The notes under the pieces are model-generated. The model was not told the DNA's origin and searched no databases. It saw nothing but the letters and a program-made list of their open reading frames with translations. Position numbers and translations under genes: made by a program. 64,000 bases of DNA, taken from Capronia americana. Taxonomy: Eukaryota > Ascomycota > Eurotiomycetes > Chaetothyriales > Herpotrichiellaceae. Positions 23,121-34,137 of the stretch are shown in pieces; position 1 is the first letter of the stretch, and each line of letters begins with the position of its first letter. The stretch covers positions 1,054,001 to 1,118,000 of the forward strand of contig JADWQD010000002.1 in assembly GCA_016110215.1 (NCBI GenBank). Reading direction: 5' to 3'.

Positions 23121-25079
23121 ATGCCGCCACTGCCTGTCGAACCCCTGGAGAGGCGCCAGGCCAGTCCAGGTCGGACTTTCTCTATCGTCTTTGCGGTCAT
23201 CGCCTTCCTCGTCGTCCTGACGTGTCTGATTTTGGTCATCATCTTGCCCAAGTATCGAAAGAAACCCAGAATCCTACCTGGAAGTCGATACCCAGTCGTT
23301 CCAAATTACCCACATCCTTTCGGCCCGCCTCCTAAGTTTCCCAGTCACCCTGCCCTGCTGCGCGGCTTTCGAAAGCATCCTAGAGCCCCTGTCCAACGGT
23401 ACAATCCCAGAGTTGAGAGTCCCTTTCCAAGCAGTCCTATTCGATCAGACCAAGTCAGCGGTCCAGGGCAGGGATCTAACCACAGCCAGGGTCTCTTTAC
23501 TCCACCTCGATGTTGCTTTAGCATGAGACACCACGCGCAGGCAGCAAGACGAATTACAGGTTCGGATCCACGGCAATTCACTACCTTTAGTGCAAAGCAT
23601 GACTACATTCTTCCCGTTCCAGAGCCCCTCGTTCTCAAACCAAGGCCAGCAGGCCGACCACCGCCGTTGACCAAGCAGCTGGAACGATTTCCCATGCCCC
23701 TCCCACTCGGCTCGAGCCGTAATGGAGAACTCGTGCATCCCGTGAAACTTTTCCAAGAGTTGGGACAGCGGAACTCGGACACAACTGCAGACAGCTTAGG
23801 AACTCCTTGCCCGGTTCCACAGAAATCCAAGCAGCCCGCCGCGACTGAGTTATGCGTAATGGGTGTTGAGGCCCGAAATGATGAGTCTACTCCGGGTACT
23901 AATGAGGAGTCGTGCATCTCTGTGGACAAGACACCAGCTCCGAAACAGGGACTCATCTTGCAAGAGCCGGAACTGCAGCCCACAAACGATGGTAAAGGTG
24001 GAACAGCCAAGAACAAGCAGAAGCAGGGAGGGCTAGGGAGAATGGGAACGCTGACAAGACCCAAGACACCTGTGGCTGAGATTCGCAGTCGGTTCGACAA
24101 TGCAGCGATCGATATCAACAAGGAGTGTTCGTCGTCAATGAACCGTGTCTACACGCCTGCCAGCAACCCTTTCACAACGCCCGGGCTCTCCTCGACGCCT
24201 CCTACCTCGCCGGGATTCTCTACGGAGAAGACAGCATTTCCATCAACACCGTCAAAGCCAAACATCACAACTTCTTCTACGGACGTGCGCTCACATGCAC
24301 ACGGAAGAACACCTAGTTCGGTCATCCTCCCGACATCTGAGATGCTCACCGCCCTACCATTTGCTACACCGAGCAGACGGGCTTATCGGGCTGCGAAGAG
24401 GTCTCCTCAGTCGAAAATATTCAAGAAACGATCGAACACTGGCCGTCTTAAGCTTGTATCTTGGTCAAAGTTACGACCCTACGCGCAGCTTTCCCGCCGC
24501 TACTCTTCGTCCTCGTTGTCAACGATCTTCAAGCCGATTCTTGGCCCGAGAAGCCAGTGCAGCCAAGGTGCTTCAAGCGTATACAGCCGTGATGCGCGAG
24601 GTCTTAGTTTCATGGAAGCAATAGATCTCCCTGTAAAAGGCACCCCAAACCACCGAGTTGAGCCTGGATGGATTAAGAGTCTGCCGCCTAATCGCCGAAG
24701 TGGATTATCTCACAAACACTCCGCATCGATTGACTACTTGAAGACCAAGATCGACAATTGGGACTTGCATACGGCCAACCTTGACAGGTCCATGTTTCCT
24801 TCCTCAGCTATGAAACGTTCAATTTCGGATACTGGCCCTCGCCGGGGCACGAAGCACGAGTCCTCCGCCCAAGTCGTGGACATTGGCGCCCGAGGCAGAT
24901 CTATCCCTGTCATTCAGATTGGACGATCTAGCGATGATGTGTTTGGCATCGAAGTTGATGGTTTCAACAGTCACCAGGCCAGCATAATCCTGAAGAGTAT
25001 TGGGTACGTTGAGGCGCCATCGGCCGTTTTTGGTGGACTGGGACGAGGCACTGCGCCAGGCGGCGGCGAGTGGATTTAA
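23121..25079 (+). CDS. Membrane-anchored Ser/Pro-rich protein, unknown function
   Basis: Single-exon 652-aa protein that I do not recognise. Residues about 21-44 form one strong transmembrane helix (FSIVFAVIAFLVVLTCLILV), followed by a basic KYRKK stop-transfer-like segment. The short N-terminus would be lumenal or extracellular and the long tail cytosolic, although the reverse cannot be excluded. The tail is Ser/Thr/Pro-rich and basic, with TPSKP and PPTSPG-like motifs suggesting phosphorylation, and looks disordered. The last 50 residues are more ordered (RSSDDVFGIEVDGFNSHQAS, then a Gly-rich end). It resembles lineage-restricted fungal proteins with one N-terminal helix. No catalytic motif was seen. 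Confidence 0.65.
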   Translation: MPPLPVEPLERRQASPGRTFSIVFAVIAFLVVLTCLILVIILPKYRKKPRILPGSRYPVVPNYPHPFGPPPKFPSHPALLRGFRKHPRAPVQRYNPRVESPFPSSPIRSDQVSGPGQGSNHSQGLFTPPRCCFSMRHHAQAARRITGSDPRQFTTFSAKHDYILPVPEPLVLKPRPAGRPPPLTKQLERFPMPLPLGSSRNGELVHPVKLFQELGQRNSDTTADSLGTPCPVPQKSKQPAATELCVMGVEARNDESTPGTNEESCISVDKTPAPKQGLILQEPELQPTNDGKGGTAKNKQKQGGLGRMGTLTRPKTPVAEIRSRFDNAAIDINKECSSSMNRVYTPASNPFTTPGLSSTPPTSPGFSTEKTAFPSTPSKPNITTSSTDVRSHAHGRTPSSVILPTSEMLTALPFATPSRRAYRAAKRSPQSKIFKKRSNTGRLKLVSWSKLRPYAQLSRRYSSSSLSTIFKPILGPRSQCSQGASSVYSRDARGLSFMEAIDLPVKGTPNHRVEPGWIKSLPPNRRSGLSHKHSASIDYLKTKIDNWDLHTANLDRSMFPSSAMKRSISDTGPRRGTKHESSAQVVDIGARGRSIPVIQIGRSSDDVFGIEVDGFNSHQASIILKSIGYVEAPSAVFGGLGRGTAPGGGEWI

Positions 25080-26459
25080 CAGAGTCCAAGGTTGTCAAAA
25101 TAACGTCTGGGGTTGCAAACAATAAGCATTCTACAAACCAGAAATTGATGATGCCGCTCATGTGCTCGCAAGAATGATGGGATATGGTGAATGTGAATTG
25201 AAAAAGTGCGAGAAATAGCTGCCTGTCTGCTGCTACAGAAGCACTCGTTGGCGCAATGAAATATCACTACACCTCGACGTATGTTCCCAAGGAGAAGATA
25301 CAGGACATCAGGACCAGTACTGAGGAATAAGTGCAGTACGAGACTGCTGAACAGAGCAAGGCCATGTCTTACCAGACCGGAACCAACAGAAGGTGAGGCT
25401 GTGCTGCTGTACATATCTACATCCTAAGATGCCCAGAATTGGTGGCTTGGACCTGGACCATCAAGCGACGAACGCCACTGACTCGGTTGGTCTGAAGTGT
25501 TTGGACCTGCATTGGCGGGAGGCCAATTCGCACGACGTTCGTCGAAGGCTTGAACTCGCTCTCTCCAATGCTTGACCATCGTCTTCTTGAAAATGATACG
25601 AATATTCCATGTCGTGTCAGACACCTTGTAAATCACTCGAAATGGATCAGATGCTCATATCACTGAGGGTAAGTGTATGGAGTCGTCAGACGAGTATGGC
25701 CCTGCTTAGACGCCTGTGCAGGGATTTGGCCACGCGGGCCGAATGAGTGGAGTCGAGTTGAGTCAACTACGGGCATCCTGCGCTTTTTCCTACCTTTTTT
25801 TTCCCCCCATCCCACTGTCAACGGACGCACTGAACTCCGAGGGAACGGGTGGTGATGGCGTGGCTGCTGCTTTGGCCAAGCACTCCCGCGTGGACAGATT
25901 CTGGCTCCCGAAAATCTGCAAAACTCAGTATTCGGCCACCCAACCCTTTACCAGACTCGACGACCAGTCCGTGGAAGGATTCCGGTGATGATCAGGCCCG
26001 TTCTGAAGGTTCTCACCACGTCCACTGTGTCCCTGCCTAGGAATGTATTTAGGGCTGCTTCAGGCCCCTTGGATAGCATCATACCCTGACCATCCAAGCC
26101 ATCCCTTTCAATGGATGTGCGTTGTGGATCGCTTCAACTGCGGATACCGGTCTGAAACATCCTAAAGTCATGCTGGCAGAATGGCCTGGCTATGCCATCA
26201 GAAGTGCTCTTTTGCCTCCGGTTTGCATTGCTGTTGTTTCCAACATCAGAGGCTCATTACTCCCCACTCCCGGGTGGATTTCATATGAAAGGAAGATTTC
26301 GTTTCCCTCGTCCTCGTTGCGCCCTCCCCAGTACGAGTACTATTTCCGCCCTGTCTTATCATTCCTTGCTGCGTTGCAGATCCTCTCTTGCCGTGTTCAC
26401 TTACTTTAATTCGTGATTTCGCTTGAGCTGGACTCAGAGCGAACCTACTCGTTTGCAGA
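25080..26459. other. Intergenic region, no gene recognised
   Basis: Short frames occur on both strands, none with domain or signal-peptide character plus a start. The last part is presumably the promoter of the secreted lysozyme-like gene. Confidence 0.4.
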
Positions 26460-27435
26460 ATGACTCTATCGCGGCTGGTGGGTTGACCCCAATCACTCTC
26501 CATGTTATCATCGGATTCGAAGGCTGACACATTTGCAAGGTCCTACTCGCAGCCCTCCTCACAGCCGCTACCTTCGCTAGTCCTCTCGTAAAACGCGCAA
26601 ACGATGTAGTTCAAGGGAAGCTTGGCAGCGACGGCTTCTGGAATGACTACGACGGTACCAAGATTCGGCTTCCCAGAGCAATAGAACAGCGGCAACTGAC
26701 AAGGGGTATCAATAGGTGGACGGAACAACTACACACAATACACAGGTGATGGCTCGTCAAAAGCTGGATGGCCATCAGACCTCTCTTGGATATCTTTCAA
26801 CGACATGTGGGTTGCGAACCAGAATATAATCTCTCGAAGCTGCAATCATCTTTACGATGCACCCAACATGTCCGACCAGGAGATCCAGGATCTCTATGAT
26901 GCAATCAAGCAAGTTTCACAACAGACGAGGGTGGACCATCGATTCATCCTGGCCGCGGCAATGCAGGAGACGGGAGGTTGTGTGAGGGCCAAGACGTCCA
27001 TCTCGCCAGATGGCACTGTGCGAAATCCGGGAATTCTGCAGTCGTTCAGAGGGAATCACTCCTGTAATGATAATGGGAAGGTGCAGAATCCGTGTCCGAA
27101 GGCACAGATTCTTGGGATGATCCAGGATGGAGGTAAGTAAAGTCCGCTTTATCTATATTTCCGCTTGGCATGTGGTGTGCTAAGTGTTTCGATTTGCAGT
27201 TGCCGGCACAGCAGATGACGGCCATGGGTACGCCTCCGATATCAACGCCCAGGCAACAGTCGATGGTGTTGAATACGCACAAGCATACTACCGCGCCGCA
27301 CGATTCTACAACTCCGGCGAAATCGATCCATCAGGCGACCTCGGCAAGGGGTCGGCAACGCACTGCTACGCGAGTGACATCGCGAACCGTCTGACGGGGT
27401 GGACGGATGCACCATCAGCATGTACATTAGACTAA
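26460..27435 (+). CDS. Secreted lysozyme/transglycosylase-like protein
   Basis: Four-exon model: 26460-26477, 26540-26654, 26746-27132, 27200-27435; 251 aa. The introns are 62, 91 and 67 bp, and all junctions keep frame. Splicing exon 1 to exon 2 restores a textbook signal peptide (MTLSRLVLLAALLTAATFA), with a Kex2-like KR at residues 24-25. The core reads ILAAAMQETGGCVRA followed by NPGILQS. This resembles the catalytic Glu and the downstream G-[IL]-[ML]-Q element of SLT/goose-lysozyme folds. Six or more Cys suggest disulfides. The reaction is inferred only: cleavage of a wall polymer, possibly bacterial peptidoglycan. The fold assignment rests on motif spacing, not on a search. Confidence 0.7.
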
Positions 27436-27883
27436 CAAATTAGAAGAACTTCGCACTCACTCTAGCATGGCCCAAGAGCCGTTCTCGAAGATCATTACTC
27501 GAAGAAGCCGGCAGTTAATGAGTTCAAGAGATGTATACGGCACCGGTGTATTGGCTGGACATCGTGTTGGCATTGTGGTTTAGAATGTGCAAACATGTTG
27601 AGAAGCTCCTCTGCAGTCTCGTGCATCAGATTCGTTTGGTGGAGGGAGTACAGAACTCGAGGTCCCAGTAAGTGCGAATCTCGTGTCAAATACAGATTGT
27701 GCAGTGATAGCTTCTCAAGCACTTTGCTACAGCTTGGTCCTTGCCTCTTGTCGTCCCGAGCTGCTCCATCGTCCTCGCATCTGCCTCACCTTCCAAACCC
27801 TTCCATCACTTCTGCAATTCCTTTATTTCTTGATCCCGACGCTGCACCCTCTTTCCCACCCTCATCCGCGCTGCTATTGCAGG

Positions 27884-28672
27884 ATGGCAAACCAGAAAGA
27901 CCCGGAGCTGGAGGCCGCGCTCAAGAACGCAAAGCTCAAAGCCGCGAATGATTTCATGCGTCGCTTTAACGACAGTGGCGACGTAACGAGTCAAGCTAGC
28001 CGCCTCGAGGCCGAGGCCACCAGGCAGTGGCTTAACGTGCAAGCACACAGAGACGTCAGCAGTCCTTCACCAACCAGCGGTAAGCAGAGCTACAATGACT
28101 CTGCAGGCCAAGCACTAATATCGTGGGATGCAGCGATCACGACGACCGACAAGACAACAGCATCCAAACATGTCCTATCGAAGATTTCCCAGCCACCAAG
28201 CGAGTCGAGCCCCTGGCTCCTCGCGACGCCCGCTTCAAGAACCGAGAAGAATGAGATCACTCTCTGCTACGCTCGGAACTTCTTCAGCCACTTTCGAGAC
28301 ATCGATTTTGCACACCAAGAAGCCGTTGCTCACGAAGTCTACCTGCGAGTGGACACGTGGAAACACAGCGTTGTGGCCTTTCACGTTGAATATCACCGCC
28401 AGATGATACGACATATGCGCGGATGCAGTGCGAGGGATCTTCACCACGTCGGCCGGGAGTTCTCCAAATTCTGTGCCGTACAGAACTATTGGTGGCCGAG
28501 GCGTGTCGAGCTTCTGCCCTCGCAGGACGTGAGGCGGACCTTCGTAGAAGATGTTGTCAAGGAGGTGGCGCGGAATGATTTTCACCTGGCAGAATTCATG
28601 GCTCGTTGTGTGGAATGCTATGATGAGGAGCAGGTCCAACGCATGGTGGGAGAGATGTTGGGGTCTTCATGA
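27884..28672 (+). CDS. WW/PTQ-family paralogue 1, unknown function
   Basis: Intron-less 262-aa protein starting MANQKDPELEAALKNAKLKA. A TTGCAG right before the ATG may be a 5'-UTR splice acceptor. I do not recognise the family. Residues about 130-250 align by eye with the next two genes through FHVEYH, an EFSKF segment, YWWPRRVELLPSQ and a following RRTFVEDVV helix. The N-terminal half is charged, then Ser/Thr-rich, and likely flexible. No signal peptide, membrane helix or classical catalytic motif is visible. Position and similarity indicate ancient tandem duplication; identity to the neighbours is low outside the signature. It lacks the C-terminal SRG of the other two. Confidence 0.65.
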   Translation: MANQKDPELEAALKNAKLKAANDFMRRFNDSGDVTSQASRLEAEATRQWLNVQAHRDVSSPSPTSGKQSYNDSAGQALISWDAAITTTDKTTASKHVLSKISQPPSESSPWLLATPASRTEKNEITLCYARNFFSHFRDIDFAHQEAVAHEVYLRVDTWKHSVVAFHVEYHRQMIRHMRGCSARDLHHVGREFSKFCAVQNYWWPRRVELLPSQDVRRTFVEDVVKEVARNDFHLAEFMARCVECYDEEQVQRMVGEMLGSS

Positions 28673-29070
28673 AGGGCTGAGACAGAGCATCAAGGACGAT
28701 CACATGGATTGAAGATCGAACAGGCAGGACGTCACCTGTGGCTCTCGACGGGGCAAGCACAAGTGCGCTGTGTGGATGACGATCGAAGGGCGACAACTTC
28801 ACTGCTAGGCGACGGTCATGACTGAGTGAGTGGTAGGTGAGGGCATGAATGCCATACAGTGGTTAAGGAACGGTCATATTCACTCACCGGGCTCTTCATT
28901 CTCAATACTTCTCTCTCCTCTATACGCCTCCCTCCCGCGCCCCAACCCCACCTGTCTCTCACTTAGAGAAGCCCAGTGTCTTATTGTTCGAATCCTCCGT
29001 CACTGAGTCCCGTGTGATTCAATCGTCCTCCTTATTTAAAGATCTATGAGACGCTCTACAATCAAGATTC

Positions 29071-29715
29071 ATGGGGTCAGCGACAACGATGGATGATAGC
29101 ATTGAGAACCAAGAACCCACGTCTCCCAGTGGGAGTGTCATGGATGAAGGTCAGATTCCCGAGGAAGACGTATCAGCAACAATTGAACCACTCACAGCTC
29201 CCGTCAAGGCTGAACCGGCGACGACGCCATCGAAGGACCCTGTCAAAGTCAGATCGTCGACAATCCGCAGAACCAGAGGCCCTCGTTGCCCGATCAAAGC
29301 CAGCAAAGAACAACAGATAGTTCTCATTCAGCTTTACATCAGCCGGTTCTGCAGATACTTTGGCCATTTCGGACGCATGAACGCGATGAGCATCGAGGTG
29401 CGGAGACGGGCGACGCATTCCCGATATACGGACCTTCGAAGCTTCCACAGTGACTACTTCGTCGAATATCTCGAGCTGCGTGAACGCACCATGCCCTACC
29501 TGGCCGACGAAATCCGCGACGATCTCGCCAAGTTCACGTGGGGCCAGTACCACTGGTGGCCGAAGTGTAAAGACCTGCCAACCCAGTCGCAGAGGCGAAA
29601 GTTGGTGGATTGGGCGGTTGAACGTCTGGCGGAGCGGGACTTTGACAACAAGGATTTCGTGAATGCGTTGGATGAGTTCTGCGAGGCTGGCTGCGACCGG
29701 CCGTCGCGAGGCTGA
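29071..29715 (+). CDS. WW/PTQ-family paralogue 2, unknown function
   Basis: Intron-less 214-aa protein. A TTATTTAAAG element about 40 bp upstream could act as a TATA box. The acidic, Ser/Pro-rich leader (residues 1-60) is followed by a basic patch (STIRRTRGPRCPIKASKEQQ) and then the family domain: FCRYFGHFGR, FHSDYFVEYL, LAKF, YHWWPKCKDLPTQ, RRKLVDWAVERLAERDF, ending GCDRPSRG. It sits 398 bp after paralogue 1 on the same strand. The basic patch could serve nuclear localisation or nucleic-acid binding, which is inference. A 295-aa antisense frame overlaps it; it is a shadow. Confidence 0.65.
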   Translation: MGSATTMDDSIENQEPTSPSGSVMDEGQIPEEDVSATIEPLTAPVKAEPATTPSKDPVKVRSSTIRRTRGPRCPIKASKEQQIVLIQLYISRFCRYFGHFGRMNAMSIEVRRRATHSRYTDLRSFHSDYFVEYLELRERTMPYLADEIRDDLAKFTWGQYHWWPKCKDLPTQSQRRKLVDWAVERLAERDFDNKDFVNALDEFCEAGCDRPSRG

Positions 29716-30589
29716 GGTGTGCGCCAGCAGAAAGTGGACGCTACCGTTCCTAAATATGAGTACACGAGACGTGGCAAGGGAGCTAAAGGGCAAGCCCACA
29801 TACATACCTCGAGTCTGTAAGGTCTTGGCATAAGGAGAGCATAGCTCGAATTTCGACAGCTTGGGGACATTGGATATATCGACAGGTGAGACCGTACCAT
29901 GGACGATCGTTGGAAAGAAGGCGTTCAAGCCCATGAGGAAACTGCCGAAGGGCTGAGTGCCAGACAACCCGTACACTGAGATTCGGGAAGCTGTGGGCGA
30001 TTGGAAGTCCCAAGAAAAGATGATGGGGAATTCCACTGTAGGAGAGAGCTTGTAAGGCATCGATTGCTCGACCAGCTCACGGTCAACGAAGTTCGGGAGT
30101 GCAAACAGGATGATTGCCTCTTCACAACCTCAAAATCTTCACCGGCTATCACGCCTCTTCATTATGTCCCGCGCTTCCTGCTCTTTTCCACCTTCTCCCG
30201 GCCTTGGACCGTCTCCTCAGGTAATCGCCATCATGGCTGAGTGTCCCTGAAAGAGGAAATGGGGTGTTGTTCACGGACGGCGTTGGCCTCATGCAAATCT
30301 GGGATGCACAATCCGTGCAGGTCTGTTACTTGACAACCTTCACTAAATCCCGCGAGGCATGCCGAATCACATCTTCACTGGGAGATCAGCAGCTTCATCG
30401 TTGTTTAGAAGAGGGAATGAATCTTATCAGAGCCCCTCATTGTGCCTCTCCAGTGTTCCTTTGTTCGGAGAAATCTTTGCACCATTCATTCAAATTTACG
30501 TTATGCTCAAAGGATTTACCCCTTTTCCGACCACAAGCAACACCCTCAAGTGAAGCTATTGTCATCGTCCTCACTGAACGGATCTGAGA

Positions 30590-31260
30590 ATGATGCGGAA
30601 AAGGAGGGCTCCAGCAAAGACCAAGCGCCGTAGAGCTGCAAGGTCTCGGAAGGAAATGGCAAGGTCGGCTGGCAAAGTTCATCAATACGTACCGCAGTTT
30701 GTGGACAGTAAGAGATAGGCCAGCTCTGTTAATGAAGTCGAAGCTGACCATTCGCTGTAGGGACGACAGACATCTCTGGAGAAGTAATTTCGGAATGCGC
30801 AGCTTCCCAACCGGCCAACACCGCAAGTGACCACGAAAAGGAAGAGCTGATTCTGCAGTATGTAGAGCTGTTCTGTCAGCACATGGAACAGAAGTTCGCG
30901 GCCGCACCAAATCGTGTTGGATGGTTGAACTCTCAGGCCATGAAGACAGTTCGCCAGAGTAGGTGCATCAACATCCAGAAATTCCACGCCTTCTATGGAT
31001 TACTGTACCCGAAATTGTTGCAGGATACGCCCGATGTGCTGAATAGAGTGGCGGTTGAATTCAACAACTTCATGATACCCGAGACTTGGTGGTGGGAACG
31101 TTGTGTCGACATACCGACTCAGAGCGCGAGGCTCGGCTTTGTGGCGAATGTGGTTCTGCATATCAAGATGGAGGAGGATGTGCTGGATCTGTATCGAACC
31201 ATCGACGCCTTGTTCGAGGTATGCGCGAGGGGCTGTTCGTATGGGGTCTCCCGAGGATAG
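30590..31260 (+). CDS. WW/PTQ-family paralogue 3, unknown function
   Basis: Two-exon model: 30590-30707 and 30761-31260; 205 aa. The 53-bp intron has a GTAAGA donor, a GCTGAC branch point and a CTGTAG acceptor, and an Arg codon spans the junction. The N-terminus is strongly basic (MMRKRRAPAKTKRRRAARSR), like a nuclear localisation or nucleic-acid-binding tail. The family domain follows: ELILQYVELFCQHM, KFHAFYGLLYPKLL, VEFNNF, TWWWERCVDIPTQ, and an end GCSYGVSRG shared with paralogue 2. It is the most diverged of the three. No enzymatic motif was found. Confidence 0.65.
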
Positions 31261-31802
31261 GACACTGTCGAGCTATGGAAAGGTGAATTTTCCAAAGCAT
31301 CGGACTTGGGATGGATGAGTCTTGGCCAGCGTTCCAGTGGTATAACATGCAAAGAAAGTCAAGCATTTCAGCAGCTCACGGCGGTTGCGAGTCAAGCATT
31401 GTCGCCGAGTTACCAGTCACCCGGATCCTGCAAACAATGGATCGAGGACACCATGGAGGCGCATCTGTCTGGTAGCTGTGAAGCCAGGCTTCAGCTTCAC
31501 CTCGTCCTTCTGGGATCAGCGGTGGCTGTACCAGCCAGAGTAATCACGAGCTACATCATCATCACCGGTAGACAGAAGTTGTCACCTAGATGTCGTTTGA
31601 CGGGAGTTGTCGTTCATTTGTTCATGATTCAACAAGGGGAGAGAAACTCCAAGCAAGCTCGTCATTCCATTGGCGCCGGTACGGAGATAAGCCTACATCC
31701 ACCAGGTCCGACTTCAAATCAGTACCTCATCACTATCCAGCTGCAGGTGCAGGTACAGTCTGTTGGTCCTCAATTTATGCCTGCAACTACCTTAGAACCA
31801 TC
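31261..31802. other. Intergenic region between paralogue 3 and the WD40 gene
   Basis: A 176-aa frame from 31306 runs through this interval but has no domain character and overlaps the next gene's start in another frame. No supported gene; the region probably holds the WD40 gene promoter. Confidence 0.4.
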
Positions 31803-34137
31803 ATGTCGACATCACCAGATCCTCGCGAAGGCCTAAGCCCCCAACCCGTCAATATTCTCGATATCTTTGCCGGAGACGCAGACGAGGATGATGACGTCGA
31901 AAGTTACCATCCAACCGAGGAACAAAGTACAGATGCTAGTGGCTTAGAAGATGAAGACAGTGACACTGATTTCACGGGTACAATCGGGTCACAATCCAGA
32001 GCAACGCGTTTCTAACATGTCGCAGACGCCCGAGAAACCTTCGGTGGCATTGAAATAATATACGAACGAGGTGAAGACGAGGACGATGATGAGGAAGAGA
32101 ACGAGACGGAAACCGAAGAGAATGCCACCACGGGAACGCGAAGGACCGCACAGGGTTCGTGGTTTTTTGTTTCACCATTCACCCCTCCCTCCAGACGTCG
32201 CTTGTCTTGCTAACCGGTTGCGCCTCAACAGTAACCGCCAGAGACATTCGCGACCTGTTCAGTGCCAGTGCCCCGCTCCGCCAACTCATCCTCAGCCACT
32301 ATCGCAACCTCGACCGTAATAGCCAAGACCTCTTCGCCGACGACGACGACGACGATGAAGACGAAGGCTTCGTGTACCGCGGCCGCCGGATTCCCCCCCG
32401 ACGCCCAAAACCGCAGGGCGACCGCTTTCCTAAAGTCCCCTCCGACGCTGGAAAAGCGCTCATGAACCTTGGCACCTTCGGCTGCAGAGACTCATACCTG
32501 GACATCCGACGAAAACGACGCCGTAACGTGTCCGAACGGCTGCTATGGCGGAAATTGGGACTGGAAGCCCGCTCTACAATGAAGCGACAAAACAATCTGA
32601 TTGCACAGGACCACGTCCCGGACTCGTCGACCGCAGATAAAATAATCCACTACGACTCACGGGCTTACAGCGGGCAATTCTCTGACGATGGAAACTTTTT
32701 CTTCTCCTGCACCCAGAACTTCAAGGTCAGGATGTACGATACTTCCAATCCCTACGAGTGGAAATACTACAAAACGGTAGACTATCCTTTTGGCCAGTGG
32801 ACGATCACCGACGCAACGCTGAGCCCTGATAACAAGTGGCTTGCGTACTCGAGTATTCGGCATACGGTGTGTCTAGCACCCACCGACCCGACCGATCATT
32901 CAGAGAACACATTGTTGGATTTCACGAACTTCGCCCCCGGGAGTAGGGCGGGCCGGCAGACGTACGGATACATGGGCCGTCATGGCTTTGGAATCTGGTC
33001 CCTACGGTTTAGTGGCGATGGGCGCGAGATCGTCGCCGGCACCTCCGATCATTCCGTCGTGGTGTACGATCTGGAGAGACGGCAGAGCACAGTCCAGCTG
33101 ACGAATCACAACGACGATGTGAATGCCGTGTGTTTTGGCGACAAAATGTCACCGCACATCCTCTACTCCGGAAGCGATGATCAGACTCTGCGCGTGTGGG
33201 ACAGACGATCGATGGCCGATGGCCGGCCTGCAGGGATCTTTGTCGGACACACAGAAGGCCTCACTTACGTGGATTCCAAAGGCGATGGCCGCTACGTCCT
33301 GTCGAATGGCAAGGATCAAATGATGAAGCTTTGGGACTTGAGGAAGATGATCTCTCCGAATGAGTTCTCGCACATCAACCTCGGCAATTACACGACGAAC
33401 TTTGACTACCGATTCAGCGCATATGAGATGGATGATTACGTGCCGAACCCGAAGGACTGCTCGGTCGTCACTTTCCGGGGGCACAGCGTGCTGAAAACGC
33501 TGATACGGTGCCACTTTTCGCCGCCCGGCTCGAGCAATTCGCGATATGTGTACAGTGGCAGTGAGGATGGTAAGGTGTACATCTGGAATCTGGACGGCAC
33601 GTTGAAGCAGAAAATCGACGTCTATGCAGCCACGAAATACACGAGGCCCAGCCATGACGAATCTGAGATAGGCAGGTATATGACGCATGGACGTCATGAT
33701 ATGGGGTGGAAGACGTGTGTCCGGGATGCGAGTTGGAGTCCCACGGCGCCGGTGTTGGCTGGTAAGTTACGCATCTCCTCAACAACGTTCTTGCGTGGTA
33801 TGGTGTATGGGGCATGAAGGCTGACAGCTGGGGAACAGCAACATCCTGGAACGGCTGGGCCATGTCCACTGGCACGGTCTCGCTACATTCATGGAATGAT
33901 GGCGCCGAAGGTGACGAAGCTCTCCCTGCCATGTCTTCAAATTACGGCGCGCGCCTCGATACCCGCGAGGATTTCAACAGCGAAATGCGCCGAGCGAGGG
34001 CCCACGAACGAGGCGACAGAACCGGACCTGCAGACACGAGAAGCCGCGCTGAGGGGAGAGGGTTGAGGAGTAGCGTTGTGAGACCCGCTAGGTTCGGCGA
34101 AGAGGGCGGTGGTGGTGGAGGTGGGAGTATTTGGTGA
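31803..34137 (+). CDS. WD40 protein, DCAF11/WDR23 (LEC14B) type
   Basis: Four-exon model: 31803-31977, 32026-32154, 32232-33761, 33839-34137; 710 aa. Introns of 48, 77, 77 and branch points such as TCTAAC, GCTAACC and GCTGAC keep frame throughout. The N-terminus is highly acidic, with a second Asp run encoded by GAC repeats at 32338-32358. Seven or so WD repeats follow, with clear WD ends such as DQTLRVWDRR, QMMKLWDLRK and GKVYIWNLDG. The block YSGQFSDDGNFFFSCTQNF with WTITDATLSPDNKWLAYSS is diagnostic for the DCAF11/LEC14B subfamily, substrate receptors of CUL4-DDB1 ubiquitin ligases. The C-terminus is Arg-rich and then Gly-rich. The role in this fungus is inferred from the family. Confidence 0.9.

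Noticed and set aside
28975..29010. GTTCGAATCC resembling a tRNA T-loop
   Set aside because: No acceptor stem, D-arm or anticodon arm can be formed around it.
29173..30060. 295-aa open frame on the minus strand across paralogue 2
   Set aside because: It lies antisense to a gene with clear family motifs, has no domain character and no splice or start support.
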